Shown here in pieces: positions 8,768 to 17,232 of a stretch of DNA of 64,000 bases. The notes below the pieces were generated by a model, which saw only the letters and a list, made by a program, of their open reading frames with translations, did no database searches and was not told the origin of the DNA. Position numbers and translations under genes: made by a program. Numbering within the stretch: the first letter of the stretch is position 1; each line of letters begins with the position of its first letter. Source of the stretch: Comamonadaceae bacterium (GTDB lineage Bacteria > Pseudomonadota > Gammaproteobacteria > Burkholderiales > Burkholderiaceae_C); contig JAIYAR010000013.1 in the NCBI GenBank assembly GCA_027488985.1, forward strand, positions 310,001 through 374,000, read 5' to 3'.

Positions 8768-9778
8768 ATGCGCAAACGACAACTTCTTTGGCTCATGCCC
8801 GCCACCCTGTTGGCGGCAGTCGCTGCCCTGTCTTGGCAACTGACTCATCCACCCGGCTTAAGTGACGTTCAGAATCTTTTTTGGCAGAAACCGGCGCCAA
8901 TTGCTTCCCCTGTCAAAGTCAGTTTTCTGGGTGTCGCCACAGTCTTGCTGGACGATGGTGAGACGGCCCTGTTGACCGACGGCTTTTTCTCCCGCCCCGA
9001 CAAAATGACGGTCTTCCTGCGCAAAGTGGCACCCGACACGCAGGCGATCGCAGACGGTTTGCAACGCGCGCGCATCACATTGGCAGGAGCCACTGGCAGC
9101 AAGCTGGCAGCAGTGATTCCCCTGCACTCCCATTACGACCACGCCATGGACGCGCCCGAAGTCGCCAAGCGCACCGGTGCTTTATTGCTGGGCTCCAGTT
9201 CCACACTGATGGTTGGCGAAGGCTGGGGGCTCCAGGACAAGCAGATGCAACAGGCGGAGATGCGCAAGCCCTACCGATTCGGGCGATTCACTGTGACCCT
9301 CTACCCCGCCCTGCACACGCCCACCGGCTTTACCGGCGGTGTGATTGACAGCCCCTTGGTACCGCCGGTGCGCGCCACAGACTACAAGGAAGGTCAAAGT
9401 TACGCCATGCGGGTCGAACATGATAGTCGCACCCTGCTGATCACCGGCACCGCCGGCTTTGTGCCGGGAGCATTGCAAGGCGTGAAGGCAGACGTGGTGC
9501 TGCTGGGTATTGGTGCCATGGGGCCACGCAGCCCAGCGCACAAATTGGCTTACTGGAATGAAACGGTGGCGACGGTAGGTGCCCAGCGAGTGATCCCCAT
9601 CCACTGGGATGATTTTTGGATTCCCTCCATCCTGCCCATGCAGCCCATGCCCAAACCATTGGATGACTTTGAGGCGTCCATGGCGTTCTTGCAAAGCCAG
9701 GCCAAAACATACAACGTGGACATCCGCATGCCCGCCGCTTGGGCCCCCATGGATGTGTGGGAAGGCTTAAAGCGCTAA
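8768..9778 (+). CDS. MBL-fold metal-dependent hydrolase, membrane-anchored or exported
   Basis: A 336-residue metallo-beta-lactamase fold protein. It opens with KRQLLWLMPATLLAAVAALSW, an uncleaved anchor or signal peptide, so the enzyme probably faces the periplasm. The metal motif HSHYDH is at residues 120-125 and further histidines occur at PALHTP and near IPIHWDDF toward the C-terminus, as in the UlaG/NAPE-PLD-like branch (HxHxDH). Substrate is unknown; lactonase or phosphodiesterase activity are possibilities. It converges with the nicotinamidase-like gene. Confidence 0.85.
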   Translation: MRKRQLLWLMPATLLAAVAALSWQLTHPPGLSDVQNLFWQKPAPIASPVKVSFLGVATVLLDDGETALLTDGFFSRPDKMTVFLRKVAPDTQAIADGLQRARITLAGATGSKLAAVIPLHSHYDHAMDAPEVAKRTGALLLGSSSTLMVGEGWGLQDKQMQQAEMRKPYRFGRFTVTLYPALHTPTGFTGGVIDSPLVPPVRATDYKEGQSYAMRVEHDSRTLLITGTAGFVPGALQGVKADVVLLGIGAMGPRSPAHKLAYWNETVATVGAQRVIPIHWDDFWIPSILPMQPMPKPLDDFEASMAFLQSQAKTYNVDIRMPAAWAPMDVWEGLKR

Positions 9779-9794
9779 GGCAGCACGGGCCGGA

Positions 9795-10595
9795 TCAATC
9801 CAGCTCGACCAAGGTCCGGGTCTGCAAACCTGCAGCGCGCGCGCCCTCGAGGAATTCAGCGCCCGCAGCCTCAAAGCCGGCGACCGGGCTCATGCAATCC
9901 GTCAGCAGCACTGTCTGACGCAGGCGATCCACGGGCAACTCCTGCATCAGGTCTGTCACTGACGCAGCCACGCAATGACTCAAAGCTTCCCCCGCTACCA
10001 AAAGCGTAGCGCCTTGCGCCGATATCTTGTGGATCAGGGTCCGATTGAGCATAGTGCGCTCGTCATCCGCACGCGGCACCTCCGCTTTGAATGCGCTGTA
10101 CTGCTCGGTTAGAGGGTTCTGGCCTTTCAGCACCTTATGGCACACACGCCCGGTCTGCAGCTCCCACGCAGCGATGGCGTCGCTCAAGCCACTGTGGATG
10201 TTGTGTCCCCAGGTGCCCGTCACGCAATGCACCGGCCAGACGATGAGCTGGCGTTGGCCGCTCGCCTCAAGCGCCTGCAGATAGGCCACCACCTCGCCCG
10301 TCAGCGCTACATGGCGCGGGCGATAGACGCCTTGCTGCACCTGCGCGGCAGTAATCAGCGTGAAAGGGGCTACCACGCCACCATCGGCCTGCTGCCAGAA
10401 GGTCGTGCGCTCCACGCCCACACTGGCGTGCGAATCGAGCGTGACCGTGATGTGGCGAACCTGATCAGCGTGGATGGTCAGCCAGCCCGCCAATCGCTGC
10501 ATGTCGGCATTCGCACCGGGCACTGGCAGGGCTGCACCCTGTACATCCAAAAAGTCGTTCTGGGGGTCAATGATCAATAGGTCGTAAGCAGACAT
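9795..10595 (-). CDS. Isochorismatase/nicotinamidase family cysteine hydrolase
   Basis: A 266-residue cytoplasmic cysteine hydrolase. The catalytic aspartate is D10 (LLIIDPQNDF) and the nucleophile C208 lies in GEALSHCVAASV, the family signature. IVWPVHCVTGTWG matches the substrate-channel segment of nicotinamidase-like members. It is longer than PncA (about 210 residues) owing to inserted loops around residues 60-100, so nicotinamide need not be the substrate. It is followed by queG 9 bp upstream on the same strand and is likely co-transcribed with it. Confidence 0.85.
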   Translation of the reverse strand: MSAYDLLIIDPQNDFLDVQGAALPVPGANADMQRLAGWLTIHADQVRHITVTLDSHASVGVERTTFWQQADGGVVAPFTLITAAQVQQGVYRPRHVALTGEVVAYLQALEASGQRQLIVWPVHCVTGTWGHNIHSGLSDAIAAWELQTGRVCHKVLKGQNPLTEQYSAFKAEVPRADDERTMLNRTLIHKISAQGATLLVAGEALSHCVAASVTDLMQELPVDRLRQTVLLTDCMSPVAGFEAAGAEFLEGARAAGLQTRTLVELD

Positions 10596-10604
10596 GGCGG
10601 AATC

Positions 10605-11738
10605 TCAATCAGGCGAAACAGGTTGAAAGGCTTGCAGGGCCCACTGCACGTGCTCCTGCACCAGCGGGTCGGAGTGATGCATGCGGCGTTGCAAGGACCG
10701 GACCAGCGTGTCGCGCTCATCGTCGCCCAAGCCTGCAATCCGCAAGGCATTGCCCATGGCGACCGCCACATTGCGCAGCCAGCGTACATGACCGATACGG
10801 CGTATCGGGCTGCCTTCGGTGTGCTTCAAAAACGTGTCCTCTGTCCAGTCGAGCAAAGTTGCCAATGTCTCGCCTGCCAGCCCCTCACGGGCATCAAAGT
10901 CCGGCAGGCTGCTGCGCCTGGCAAATTTATTCCACGGGCAGACCAGCTGGCAATCGTCGCAGCCGTAAATGCGATTGCCGATGAGGGGCCGCATCTCCAT
11001 GGGGATGGCGCCATCGTGTTCGATGGTGAGGTAGGAGATGCAACGCCGCGCATCCAGCCGGTGCGGCGCGATGATGGCCTGGGTCGGGCAGGCGCTGATG
11101 CAGGCGCTGCAGCTGCCACAGTGGGCCTCCGAGGGCGGCGTTGCAGGCAAAGCCACGTCCAAATAAATCTCGCCCAGAAAGAACATGGACCCGGCCTCAC
11201 GGTTTAGCAGCAAGGTGTGCTTGCCTCGCCAACCCTGGCCGCTGCGCGCCGCCAGCTCCGCCTCCAGCACCGGAGCGCTGTCGGTAAACACCCGGTAACC
11301 CAAGGGGCCCATGTGCGCCGCCAGCCGGTCGGCAAGCTTTTGCAGGCGGTTGCGCAGCACCTTGTGGTAGTCCCGCCCACGGGCATAGAGCGACACAATG
11401 CCCTCCTGCGGGCGCTCCAGTCGGGCCAGCTCGGCGTCGGCCCAGCCGTCTGCCGTGCCCCGGGGCAGGTAATCCATGCGGGTGGTGATGACGCTCACCG
11501 TCCCCGGCACCAGCTCAGCGGGGCGGGCCCGTTTGAGGCCGTGGTGGGCCATGTAGCCCATCTCACCGTGGAAACCGTGCGACAACCAGGCCAATAAACC
11601 GGCTTCTGCAGAGGACAAATCCACACCGGCCACGCCAATTTGGGAGAATCCAAGTTCCCGGGCCCAGCCCTGCATCAAGGCGACCACCTGGTCGCCATCG
11701 AATTGAGCCTTGATTTGAGTGCTGTTGATCGTCACCAC
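10605..11738 (-). CDS. queG: Epoxyqueuosine reductase QueG
   Basis: A 377-residue cobalamin-dependent iron-sulfur enzyme that makes the last step of queuosine synthesis in tRNA, reducing epoxyqueuosine to queuosine. Two 4Fe-4S motifs are present, CGSCSACISACP and CDDCQLVCP, followed by a HEAT-like C-terminal part. The N-terminal DUF1730 segment includes LGFSQIGVAGVDL. The open frame extends much further upstream but only through antisense sequence of tsaE. The start is therefore taken at GTG 11738 (or GTG 11735), giving the standard family length. It is divergent from and overlaps the 5' end of tsaE. Confidence 0.93.
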   Translation of the reverse strand: MVTINSTQIKAQFDGDQVVALMQGWARELGFSQIGVAGVDLSSAEAGLLAWLSHGFHGEMGYMAHHGLKRARPAELVPGTVSVITTRMDYLPRGTADGWADAELARLERPQEGIVSLYARGRDYHKVLRNRLQKLADRLAAHMGPLGYRVFTDSAPVLEAELAARSGQGWRGKHTLLLNREAGSMFFLGEIYLDVALPATPPSEAHCGSCSACISACPTQAIIAPHRLDARRCISYLTIEHDGAIPMEMRPLIGNRIYGCDDCQLVCPWNKFARRSSLPDFDAREGLAGETLATLLDWTEDTFLKHTEGSPIRRIGHVRWLRNVAVAMGNALRIAGLGDDERDTLVRSLQRRMHHSDPLVQEHVQWALQAFQPVSPD

Positions 11739-12233
11739 ACCATTGTAGAAAGTGCTGCCACCGCCCCTGTGCTGGTATGGGCAGATGAAGCCGCCACCGC
11801 CGCATTTGCGGCGTACTGGGCCAAACAGCCCGAACTGGCCCATGCCTTCATCGCGCTGCATGGCGATCTGGGCGCCGGTAAAACCACCCTGGTGCGCCAC
11901 CTGTTGCAGGCACTCGGCGTGACCGGCCGCATCAAGAGCCCGACGTATGCGGTGGTGGAGCCCTACGAGCTGCCCGCCCTGAACATCTGGCATTTCGACT
12001 TCTACCGTTTCAACGACCCGCGCGAATGGGAAGAAGCGGGCTTTCGCGACATATTCGCAAGCCCCGGCCTCAAGTTGGCCGAGTGGCCCGACAAGGCAGC
12101 CAACGTGCTGCCCGTGGCCGATGTCACCTTGCACCTGCGTACGCTGGACGACAACCGCCGTGAAGTCACCCTCTCACCCGGCACCGCCCGTGGCCAGGCG
12201 CTGGTGGCTAGCGCGCTGGAGGCCCGCGCGTGA
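11715..12233 (+). CDS. tsaE: tRNA threonylcarbamoyladenosine biosynthesis ATPase TsaE
   Basis: A small P-loop ATPase of the t6A37 tRNA modification complex with TsaB and TsaD. The Walker A motif is GDLGAGKTT, followed by the conserved SPTYAVVEPY and WHFDFYRFNDPREWEEAGFRD, all signatures of TsaE. The N-terminus is uncertain: TTG 11715 gives 172 residues, GTG 11769 gives 154; no ATG fits. If 11715 is right, the start overlaps the divergent queG start. The stop overlaps the amiC start by 4 bp (GTGA), so amiC is translationally coupled. Confidence 0.92.
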   Translation: MSAVDRHHTIVESAATAPVLVWADEAATAAFAAYWAKQPELAHAFIALHGDLGAGKTTLVRHLLQALGVTGRIKSPTYAVVEPYELPALNIWHFDFYRFNDPREWEEAGFRDIFASPGLKLAEWPDKAANVLPVADVTLHLRTLDDNRREVTLSPGTARGQALVASALEARA

Positions 12234-13633
12234 AACGCCGCACCCTGCTGCAAGCCGGAAGCCTGGTGCTGACTCTGGGCGCGGCCGAGATTGCCAAGGG
12301 TGCGGCCATCATGACTGTGCGCGTCTGGCCGGCGCCCGAGTATTCGCGGGTCACTATCGAATCGGATGCGGCGCTGAGCGCCAAGCAGTTGTTTGTACCC
12401 AGCCCGCCCCGGCTGGCTGTGGACATTCAGGGCATCACCCTGAACCCAGCGCTCAAAGAGCTGGTGGCCAAGGTGAAGCCGGATGACCCCAATATCGCCG
12501 GCATCCGCGTCGGCCAATTCACCCCCGATATCGTGCGCCTGGTGGTTGACCTCAAACACCCTATCCGCCCACAGGTGTTCAGCCTCGCGCCGGTGGCGGC
12601 TTACCAGCACCGGCTGGTGCTGGACCTGTACCCGGTGGCAGAGGTCGACCCGCTGGATGCCTTGATCGCTGACCGGGCCATGGAGAGTAAAGCGGCGCAA
12701 GCGGCCAAAGCGGCGGCCCAGGACCCGCTGGAGCTGCTGATTGCGCAGCACAGCCAGCGCCCGACTGCATCCAGCCCTGCCCCGGCGGCCAGCGGCACAA
12801 CGATGGCCAAGGCCCAGGACGCTATCAAAACAGGAGCTGTTCGCGCAGACAATGCGAGCGCTAGTGGCCTAAAAGACCAAAAATCACCTCATGGTGGAAC
12901 CACCACCGACCGGCTCATCATCATCGCGCTGGACCCGGGCCACGGCGGTGAAGACCCCGGCGCCATCGGCCCGGGGGGTACCAAAGAGAAAGACGTGGTG
13001 CTCAAACTGGCGCATCTGCTGCGCGAGCGCATTAACGCCGCCAGCGTCAACGGCAATGCCATGCGCGCCTTTCTGACGCGGGATGCCGACTTCTTTGTGC
13101 CACTGGGCACCCGGGTACAAAAAGCCCGCAGGGTGCAGGCCGACCTGTTCATCAGCATCCATGCCGATGCTTTTTTCACGCCCGACCCCCAAGGAGCCAG
13201 CGTGTTCGCGCTCAGCCAAGGCGGCGCCACCAGCAGCGCAGCCCGCTGGATGGCGGCCAAGGAGAACAAGGCTGACTTGATCGGCGGCCTGAACGTCAAG
13301 GCCAAAGATGCGACGGTGCAACGCGCCTTGCTGGACATGAGCACCACCGCCCAGATCAACGACAGCCTGAAGCTGGGCGGCAACCTGCTGGGAGAGATCA
13401 AGCGGGTGGGCAAACTGCACAAGCCCCGCGTGGAGCAGGCGTCGTTTGCAGTGCTCAAGGCACCGGACATTCCCAGTGTGCTGGTGGAGGCCGCCTTTAT
13501 CAGCAACCCCACCGAAGAAACCAAGCTCAACAGCGAGGACTACCAGAACCAGCTCGCCGATGCCCTGATGCGCGGCATTGAAGCCTACTTCGCCAAAAAC
13601 CCGCCTTTGGCGCGGGTACGCACCACTAGCTAG
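12230..13633 (+). CDS. amiC: N-acetylmuramoyl-L-alanine amidase AmiC
   Basis: A 467-residue periplasmic zinc amidase that splits septal peptidoglycan during daughter cell separation. The N-terminus KRRTLLQAG plus a hydrophobic stretch looks like a Tat signal, consistent with Tat export of AmiA/AmiC in E. coli. An AMIN domain (about 40-140) is followed by a low-complexity linker and the Amidase_3 domain (about 225-455) with DPGHGGEDPG, ISIHADAF and EAAFISN. GTG 12230 overlaps the tsaE stop. Residues 198-216 in the linker are encoded by a copy of the interspersed repeat, in frame. The stop overlaps that of dedA on the other strand. Confidence 0.94.
   Translation: MKRRTLLQAGSLVLTLGAAEIAKGAAIMTVRVWPAPEYSRVTIESDAALSAKQLFVPSPPRLAVDIQGITLNPALKELVAKVKPDDPNIAGIRVGQFTPDIVRLVVDLKHPIRPQVFSLAPVAAYQHRLVLDLYPVAEVDPLDALIADRAMESKAAQAAKAAAQDPLELLIAQHSQRPTASSPAPAASGTTMAKAQDAIKTGAVRADNASASGLKDQKSPHGGTTTDRLIIIALDPGHGGEDPGAIGPGGTKEKDVVLKLAHLLRERINAASVNGNAMRAFLTRDADFFVPLGTRVQKARRVQADLFISIHADAFFTPDPQGASVFALSQGGATSSAARWMAAKENKADLIGGLNVKAKDATVQRALLDMSTTAQINDSLKLGGNLLGEIKRVGKLHKPRVEQASFAVLKAPDIPSVLVEAAFISNPTEETKLNSEDYQNQLADALMRGIEAYFAKNPPLARVRTTS
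12821..12877 (+). repeat. Interspersed repeat, copy A (inside amiC, forward)
   Basis: A copy of the ~57-bp element shared by eight sites here: GCTATCAAAA at the 5' end, GAGCTGTTCGCGCA in the middle and GCGCTAGTGGCCTA at the 3' end. It is read in frame as AIKTGAVRADNASASGL, in the linker between the AMIN and amidase domains. Forward copies B and D use the same reading frame. Confidence 0.8.
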
Positions 13634-14268
13634 CTACGTGTCCGAGTGCGCAGTGCACTCACGATGACAATCAATCCCGGGATCAGAATCATGGCCCAGA
13701 TGATTTTGTCCAGGTTGGCCTTCACCCACGGAAAGCTGCCCAGAAAGTACCCCGCTGTGCAGATGCCCACCACCCACAGCACCGCACCGACAACGTTGAA
13801 CAGGGTGAACTTGGCTCGGTTCATCTGCGCCACACCGCCGACGAAAGGGACGAAGGTTCGCAGAAAAGGCATAAACCGGGCGGCGATGATGGTGAAGCCG
13901 CCGTAGGTTTCATAAAAGTTGTGGGCCTTATCGAATGCTGCCTTGTTGAAAAATCGGCTTTGCTCCCACTGGAAAACCTTGGGCCCGAAGAATCGCCCAA
14001 TGCTGTAATTGCACTGGTCACCCAGAATGGCTGCCAGCAATAGCAGCCCTACCGCCAGCGGGTAGCTCATCAGCCCAGCACCGCACATGGCCCCCACGAC
14101 AAACAGCAACGAGTCCCCCGGCAGGAACGGCATGACGACGACGCCGGTTTCGACAAAGATGATGGCAAACAACAGGGCATACACCCACACGCCATAGGTC
14201 TGCACAAAGACCTCCAGGTGTTTGTCTACATGCAGGATGAAATCGAAAAGTGCGGTGATGATGTCCAT
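13630..14268 (-). CDS. DedA family membrane protein
   Basis: A 212-residue integral membrane protein with the VTT/DedA fold: four to five hydrophobic segments, the family motif VETGVVVMPFLPGDSLLF near residue 40-55, the acidic LGDQCNYSIGRFFG, and the conserved arginine and proline region AARFMPFLRTFVPFVGG. DedA proteins are linked to membrane potential and to undecaprenyl-phosphate or phospholipid recycling across the inner membrane. It converges with amiC (4-bp stop overlap) and lies 8 bp downstream of the desaturase-like gene on the same strand. Confidence 0.93.
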   Translation of the reverse strand: MDIITALFDFILHVDKHLEVFVQTYGVWVYALLFAIIFVETGVVVMPFLPGDSLLFVVGAMCGAGLMSYPLAVGLLLLAAILGDQCNYSIGRFFGPKVFQWEQSRFFNKAAFDKAHNFYETYGGFTIIAARFMPFLRTFVPFVGGVAQMNRAKFTLFNVVGAVLWVVGICTAGYFLGSFPWVKANLDKIIWAMILIPGLIVIVSALRTRTRS

Positions 14269-14276
14269 GCCGCCGA

Positions 14277-15089
14277 TTATGGCTTTGCCCTGCCGGTCAC
14301 CTCAGAAAACCGCTGTTGATATTGCACATGTTCAGTTCCGAGCCATCGGTCCCACCAACTGAACCACAAACCATAGTTGCCTTGGGCAGTTTCATGGTGC
14401 AAGTGATGGTGCGTGGTGGTCGTGAAGCGTCCCCACAGCCAATGACGGGTGAACCCTGCAGGCATGATTTCAACCGCAGCATGCCCGTGGACGTTGCGGA
14501 CAATCTGGTGCAAGGTAAACGCCAATAGCACCCCTACATGCAAGGGCACAACGGCCAGCGCCAGCGGGGTGACCAGGGCATTGACCAAGGCCTCCGCCGG
14601 ATGAAAGGAGTAAGCAGCCCACGGTGAGGGATTGCGCGACCGGTGATGCACCCCGTGCACATGCCGGAACCACCAGCGGGTGTGCAACAGGCGGTGGGTG
14701 ACATAGAAGTAAAAGTCGTGCCACAACAGCATCAGGGGAAAGCTGAGTACCAGCCATACCCAACCGTGCCGGGATGCTTGAAAGTACACCTCCACCCGAC
14801 CGGTAATCACGGCAGCCAGCACGGCAAGTCCAACCGCGGCAAACACCAACAGTGTGCTTATCGAATACCGGATTTCCCGCCGTACATCACCGGAGCTCGG
14901 CCACTGGGCTATCAACCGGTGGGCCAGTCGCCGCCGCAACGCCACATGCAACACTCCCCACATGAGACCAGCCGCCACGAGGTAAAAAACGCCCTCCTTG
15001 AGAAAGTTGCGGGTGTACAAACCTGCCAGCCAACGCCATGCCTCAGGGTCGCTCCAGGGGGCAGATTGCAGATAGTGCCAAAACTCCAT
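14277..15089 (-). CDS. Sterol desaturase / fatty acid hydroxylase family protein
   Basis: A 270-residue membrane di-iron enzyme. Its histidine clusters match the family: HDFYFYVTHRLLH, HVHGVHH, and THHHLHHE in the C-terminal half, plus hydrophobic segments near residues 30-50, 85-105 and 125-140. Reaction is probably hydroxylation or desaturation of a lipid chain or ring; the substrate cannot be told. ATG 15089 is selected because GGAG sits 7 bp upstream; an upstream TTG at 15110 is weaker. It is probably co-transcribed with dedA, and is divergent from mutL. Confidence 0.88.
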   Translation of the reverse strand: MEFWHYLQSAPWSDPEAWRWLAGLYTRNFLKEGVFYLVAAGLMWGVLHVALRRRLAHRLIAQWPSSGDVRREIRYSISTLLVFAAVGLAVLAAVITGRVEVYFQASRHGWVWLVLSFPLMLLWHDFYFYVTHRLLHTRWWFRHVHGVHHRSRNPSPWAAYSFHPAEALVNALVTPLALAVVPLHVGVLLAFTLHQIVRNVHGHAAVEIMPAGFTRHWLWGRFTTTTHHHLHHETAQGNYGLWFSWWDRWLGTEHVQYQQRFSEVTGRAKP

Positions 15090-15183
15090 GACTTGTCTCC
15101 GGGACTCCAAGGCTCGCGTCCTGCCATCCTAATGCAGTGCCCGCATTCATGCCCGGAAAAACTCTGCGGCCTAAAATGCCCGG

Positions 15184-17232
15184 GTGAACGCACCATTGAC
15201 CACCGCCCCCCGCCGCCCCATCCGCGAACTCCCCGACGAACTCATCAGCCAGATTGCAGCCGGTGAAGTGGTCGAGCGCCCCGCCAGCGTGGTCCGCGAG
15301 CTGGTCGACAACGCACTGGACGCCGGCGCCACCCAGGTCACCCTGCGCCTGCTGGCCGGCGGTGTGCGCCTGATCAGTGTGGAAGACGATGGCCAGGGCA
15401 TCCTGCGCGAGGAACTCCCCATTGCCCTCAAGCGCCACGCAACCAGCAAGATCGGCAATCTGCACGACCTGGAGAGCGTGGCCACCATGGGCTTCCGGGG
15501 TGAAGCGCTGGCCGCTATCAATTCCATAGCTGACTGCGCAATATTGTCAAGGGCTAGCGGCCTGAATGATGCCTATCTGCTGGACGGCCGCACCGGCGAG
15601 CTGCGCCCGGTGGCACGCGGTCAAGGCACTACCGTCGAGGTGAAAGAGCTGTTTTACAGCACGCCCGCGCGCCGCAAGTTCCTGAAAACCGACGCCACCG
15701 AACTCGCACACTGCATAGAGTCCGTGCGCCGCCACGCCCTGGCCCGCCCCGATGTGGGCTTTGCCATCTGGCACGAGGGCAAGCTGGTCGAGCAGTGGCG
15801 CCGCTGCCTGGATGTACCGCTAGCGGATGCCCCCATGGACGCCGCACTCGCTGCCCTGGACCAACGCCTTTCCGACGTGTTGGGCCCGGAGTTTTTGGCC
15901 CAAAGCGTGCGCGTCGATTGGCACAGCAAGCAAAGCAACGAACTGGGTCAACCCGCCCTGCGCGTGTGGGGCCGGGCCGGTGTGCCCGACGCCGCCCGCT
16001 CGCGCGCCGACCAGCAGTTCTGCTATGTGAATGGCCGCTTTGTGCGAGACAAAGTCCTCACCCACGCCGCCCGCAGTGCGTATGAAGACGTGCTGCATGG
16101 CAACCGGCAACCCGTCTACGCCCTGTATGTGGCCATGGACCCGACGCGGGTGGACGTGAACGTGCACCCCACAAAAATCGAAGTGCGCTTCCGCGACAGC
16201 CGCGAAGTGCACCAAGCCGTGCGCCACGCGATAGAAGACACCTTGGCCGCACCGCGCGCCGCAGCAGCGGCAGGCACCGCAGCGGGCCAGCCCCAAGCGC
16301 CCAGCCTGTTCGGCAACACCAGCGAGGCCAGCGTACTTCCTGCACCTGGCACTTATATGCCAAATAGACCGGCAGCGCCCATGTACAGTGCGCAACCGGC
16401 TATCAAATTTGAAGCAGAAGAAGGCTTGATAGGCCACCGGGTAAGTGATATCAGCCTGCTTTGGCAACGCAACCCAGCCACCCAAGATGGCTGGGCGACT
16501 GTGGGCTCTGCGCAGGTCAAGGAGGAGCCCGCACCGCGGGCGGGGGACACGGAGCAGAGCGCGCAGGCGCACAGCGATCTGGCGCGCAAAGAAGCCTGGC
16601 CCTTGGGACACGACGGCAACGAAAGCGCTTGGCCCCTGGGCCGCGCGATTGCCCAACTGCAAGGCGTCTACATCCTCGCCGAAAACAACCAAGGCCTGGT
16701 CATCGTGGACATGCACGCGGCCCACGAACGCATCGTGTACGAACGGCTGAAAACACAAATCAGCCTCACCGCCCCCGACGGCACCGTGCACCCGCTGGCA
16801 AGCCAGCCCCTGCTCATCCCCGCCACCTTCGCCGCCACCCCCGACGAAGTCGCCACCGCCGAAGCCCATGTGGCAACGCTCAACACACTCGGCCTGGAGA
16901 TCAGCCCCTTCTCGCCCAAAACCCTGGCCGTACGCGCCGTGCCCACGACACTAGCCCAAGGCGACGCAGTCGAGCTCGCCCGCAGCGTACTGGCCGAACT
17001 AGCGCAGCACGACGCCAGCACCGTGATCCAGCGCGCGCAAAATGAAATTCTGGGCACCATGGCCTGCCACGGCGCGGTGCGCGCCAACCGCAAGCTCACG
17101 CTCGAAGAAATGAACGCGCTCTTACGCGACATGGAAGCCACAGAGCGCAGCGACCAATGCAACCACGGCCGCCCCACCTGGCGTCAACTCACGCTCAAGG
17201 AGCTGGACTCGCTGTTTTTGCGCGGACGGTAG
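15184..17232 (+). CDS. mutL: DNA mismatch repair protein MutL
   Basis: A 682-residue MutL. The GHKL ATPase domain shows VRELVDNALDAG, EDDGQGI, KRHATSKI, GFRGEAL and GTTVEVKELF. The C-terminal domain has DMHAAHERIVYE (variant of the DQHA-x2-E-x4-E endonuclease motif), ACHGAVRAN, CNHGRPTW and a final LFLRGR, so it is a nicking-type MutL as in bacteria without MutH. The start is GTG 15184. Two repeat copies lie in it: B at residues 111-128 within the ATPase domain and C at residues 392-411 in the interdomain linker. The AlkD-like gene follows with no spacing. Confidence 0.96.
   Translation: MNAPLTTAPRRPIRELPDELISQIAAGEVVERPASVVRELVDNALDAGATQVTLRLLAGGVRLISVEDDGQGILREELPIALKRHATSKIGNLHDLESVATMGFRGEALAAINSIADCAILSRASGLNDAYLLDGRTGELRPVARGQGTTVEVKELFYSTPARRKFLKTDATELAHCIESVRRHALARPDVGFAIWHEGKLVEQWRRCLDVPLADAPMDAALAALDQRLSDVLGPEFLAQSVRVDWHSKQSNELGQPALRVWGRAGVPDAARSRADQQFCYVNGRFVRDKVLTHAARSAYEDVLHGNRQPVYALYVAMDPTRVDVNVHPTKIEVRFRDSREVHQAVRHAIEDTLAAPRAAAAAGTAAGQPQAPSLFGNTSEASVLPAPGTYMPNRPAAPMYSAQPAIKFEAEEGLIGHRVSDISLLWQRNPATQDGWATVGSAQVKEEPAPRAGDTEQSAQAHSDLARKEAWPLGHDGNESAWPLGRAIAQLQGVYILAENNQGLVIVDMHAAHERIVYERLKTQISLTAPDGTVHPLASQPLLIPATFAATPDEVATAEAHVATLNTLGLEISPFSPKTLAVRAVPTTLAQGDAVELARSVLAELAQHDASTVIQRAQNEILGTMACHGAVRANRKLTLEEMNALLRDMEATERSDQCNHGRPTWRQLTLKELDSLFLRGR
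15514..15565 (+). repeat. Interspersed repeat, copy B (inside mutL ATPase domain, forward)
   Basis: GCTATCAATTCCATAGCTG, then CTGCGCAATATT, then GGGCTAGCGGCCTGAA: all blocks of the repeat in the right order and spacing. By hand it matches copy A at 34 of 53 positions without gaps. Encoded peptide AINSIADCAILSRASGL, same frame as copies A and D. It falls in a stretch that aligns without length change to other MutL proteins, so partial convergence is possible. Confidence 0.65.
16357..16415 (-). repeat. Interspersed repeat, copy C (inside mutL linker, reverse)
   Basis: On the minus strand: GCTTCAAATTTGATAGC, GGTTGCGCACTGTACATG, GGCGCTGCCGG and TCTATTTGGCAT. The mutL frame reads the opposite strand as PNRPAAPMYSAQPAIKFEA. 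The same frame and the same 39-nt spacing from the CCA/TCA codon to the GCT codon occur in reverse copies E and G. Confidence 0.8.

Noticed and set aside
10605-12134. A 509-residue form of QueG with a long N-terminal extension
   Set aside because: The extra part is the antisense of tsaE and has no protein-like pattern; the family begins near GTG 11738.
14643-15266. Open frames of 200 or so codons antisense to the desaturase and mutL genes
   Set aside because: High-GC third positions keep antisense frames open; no ribosome-binding site or recognised domain.
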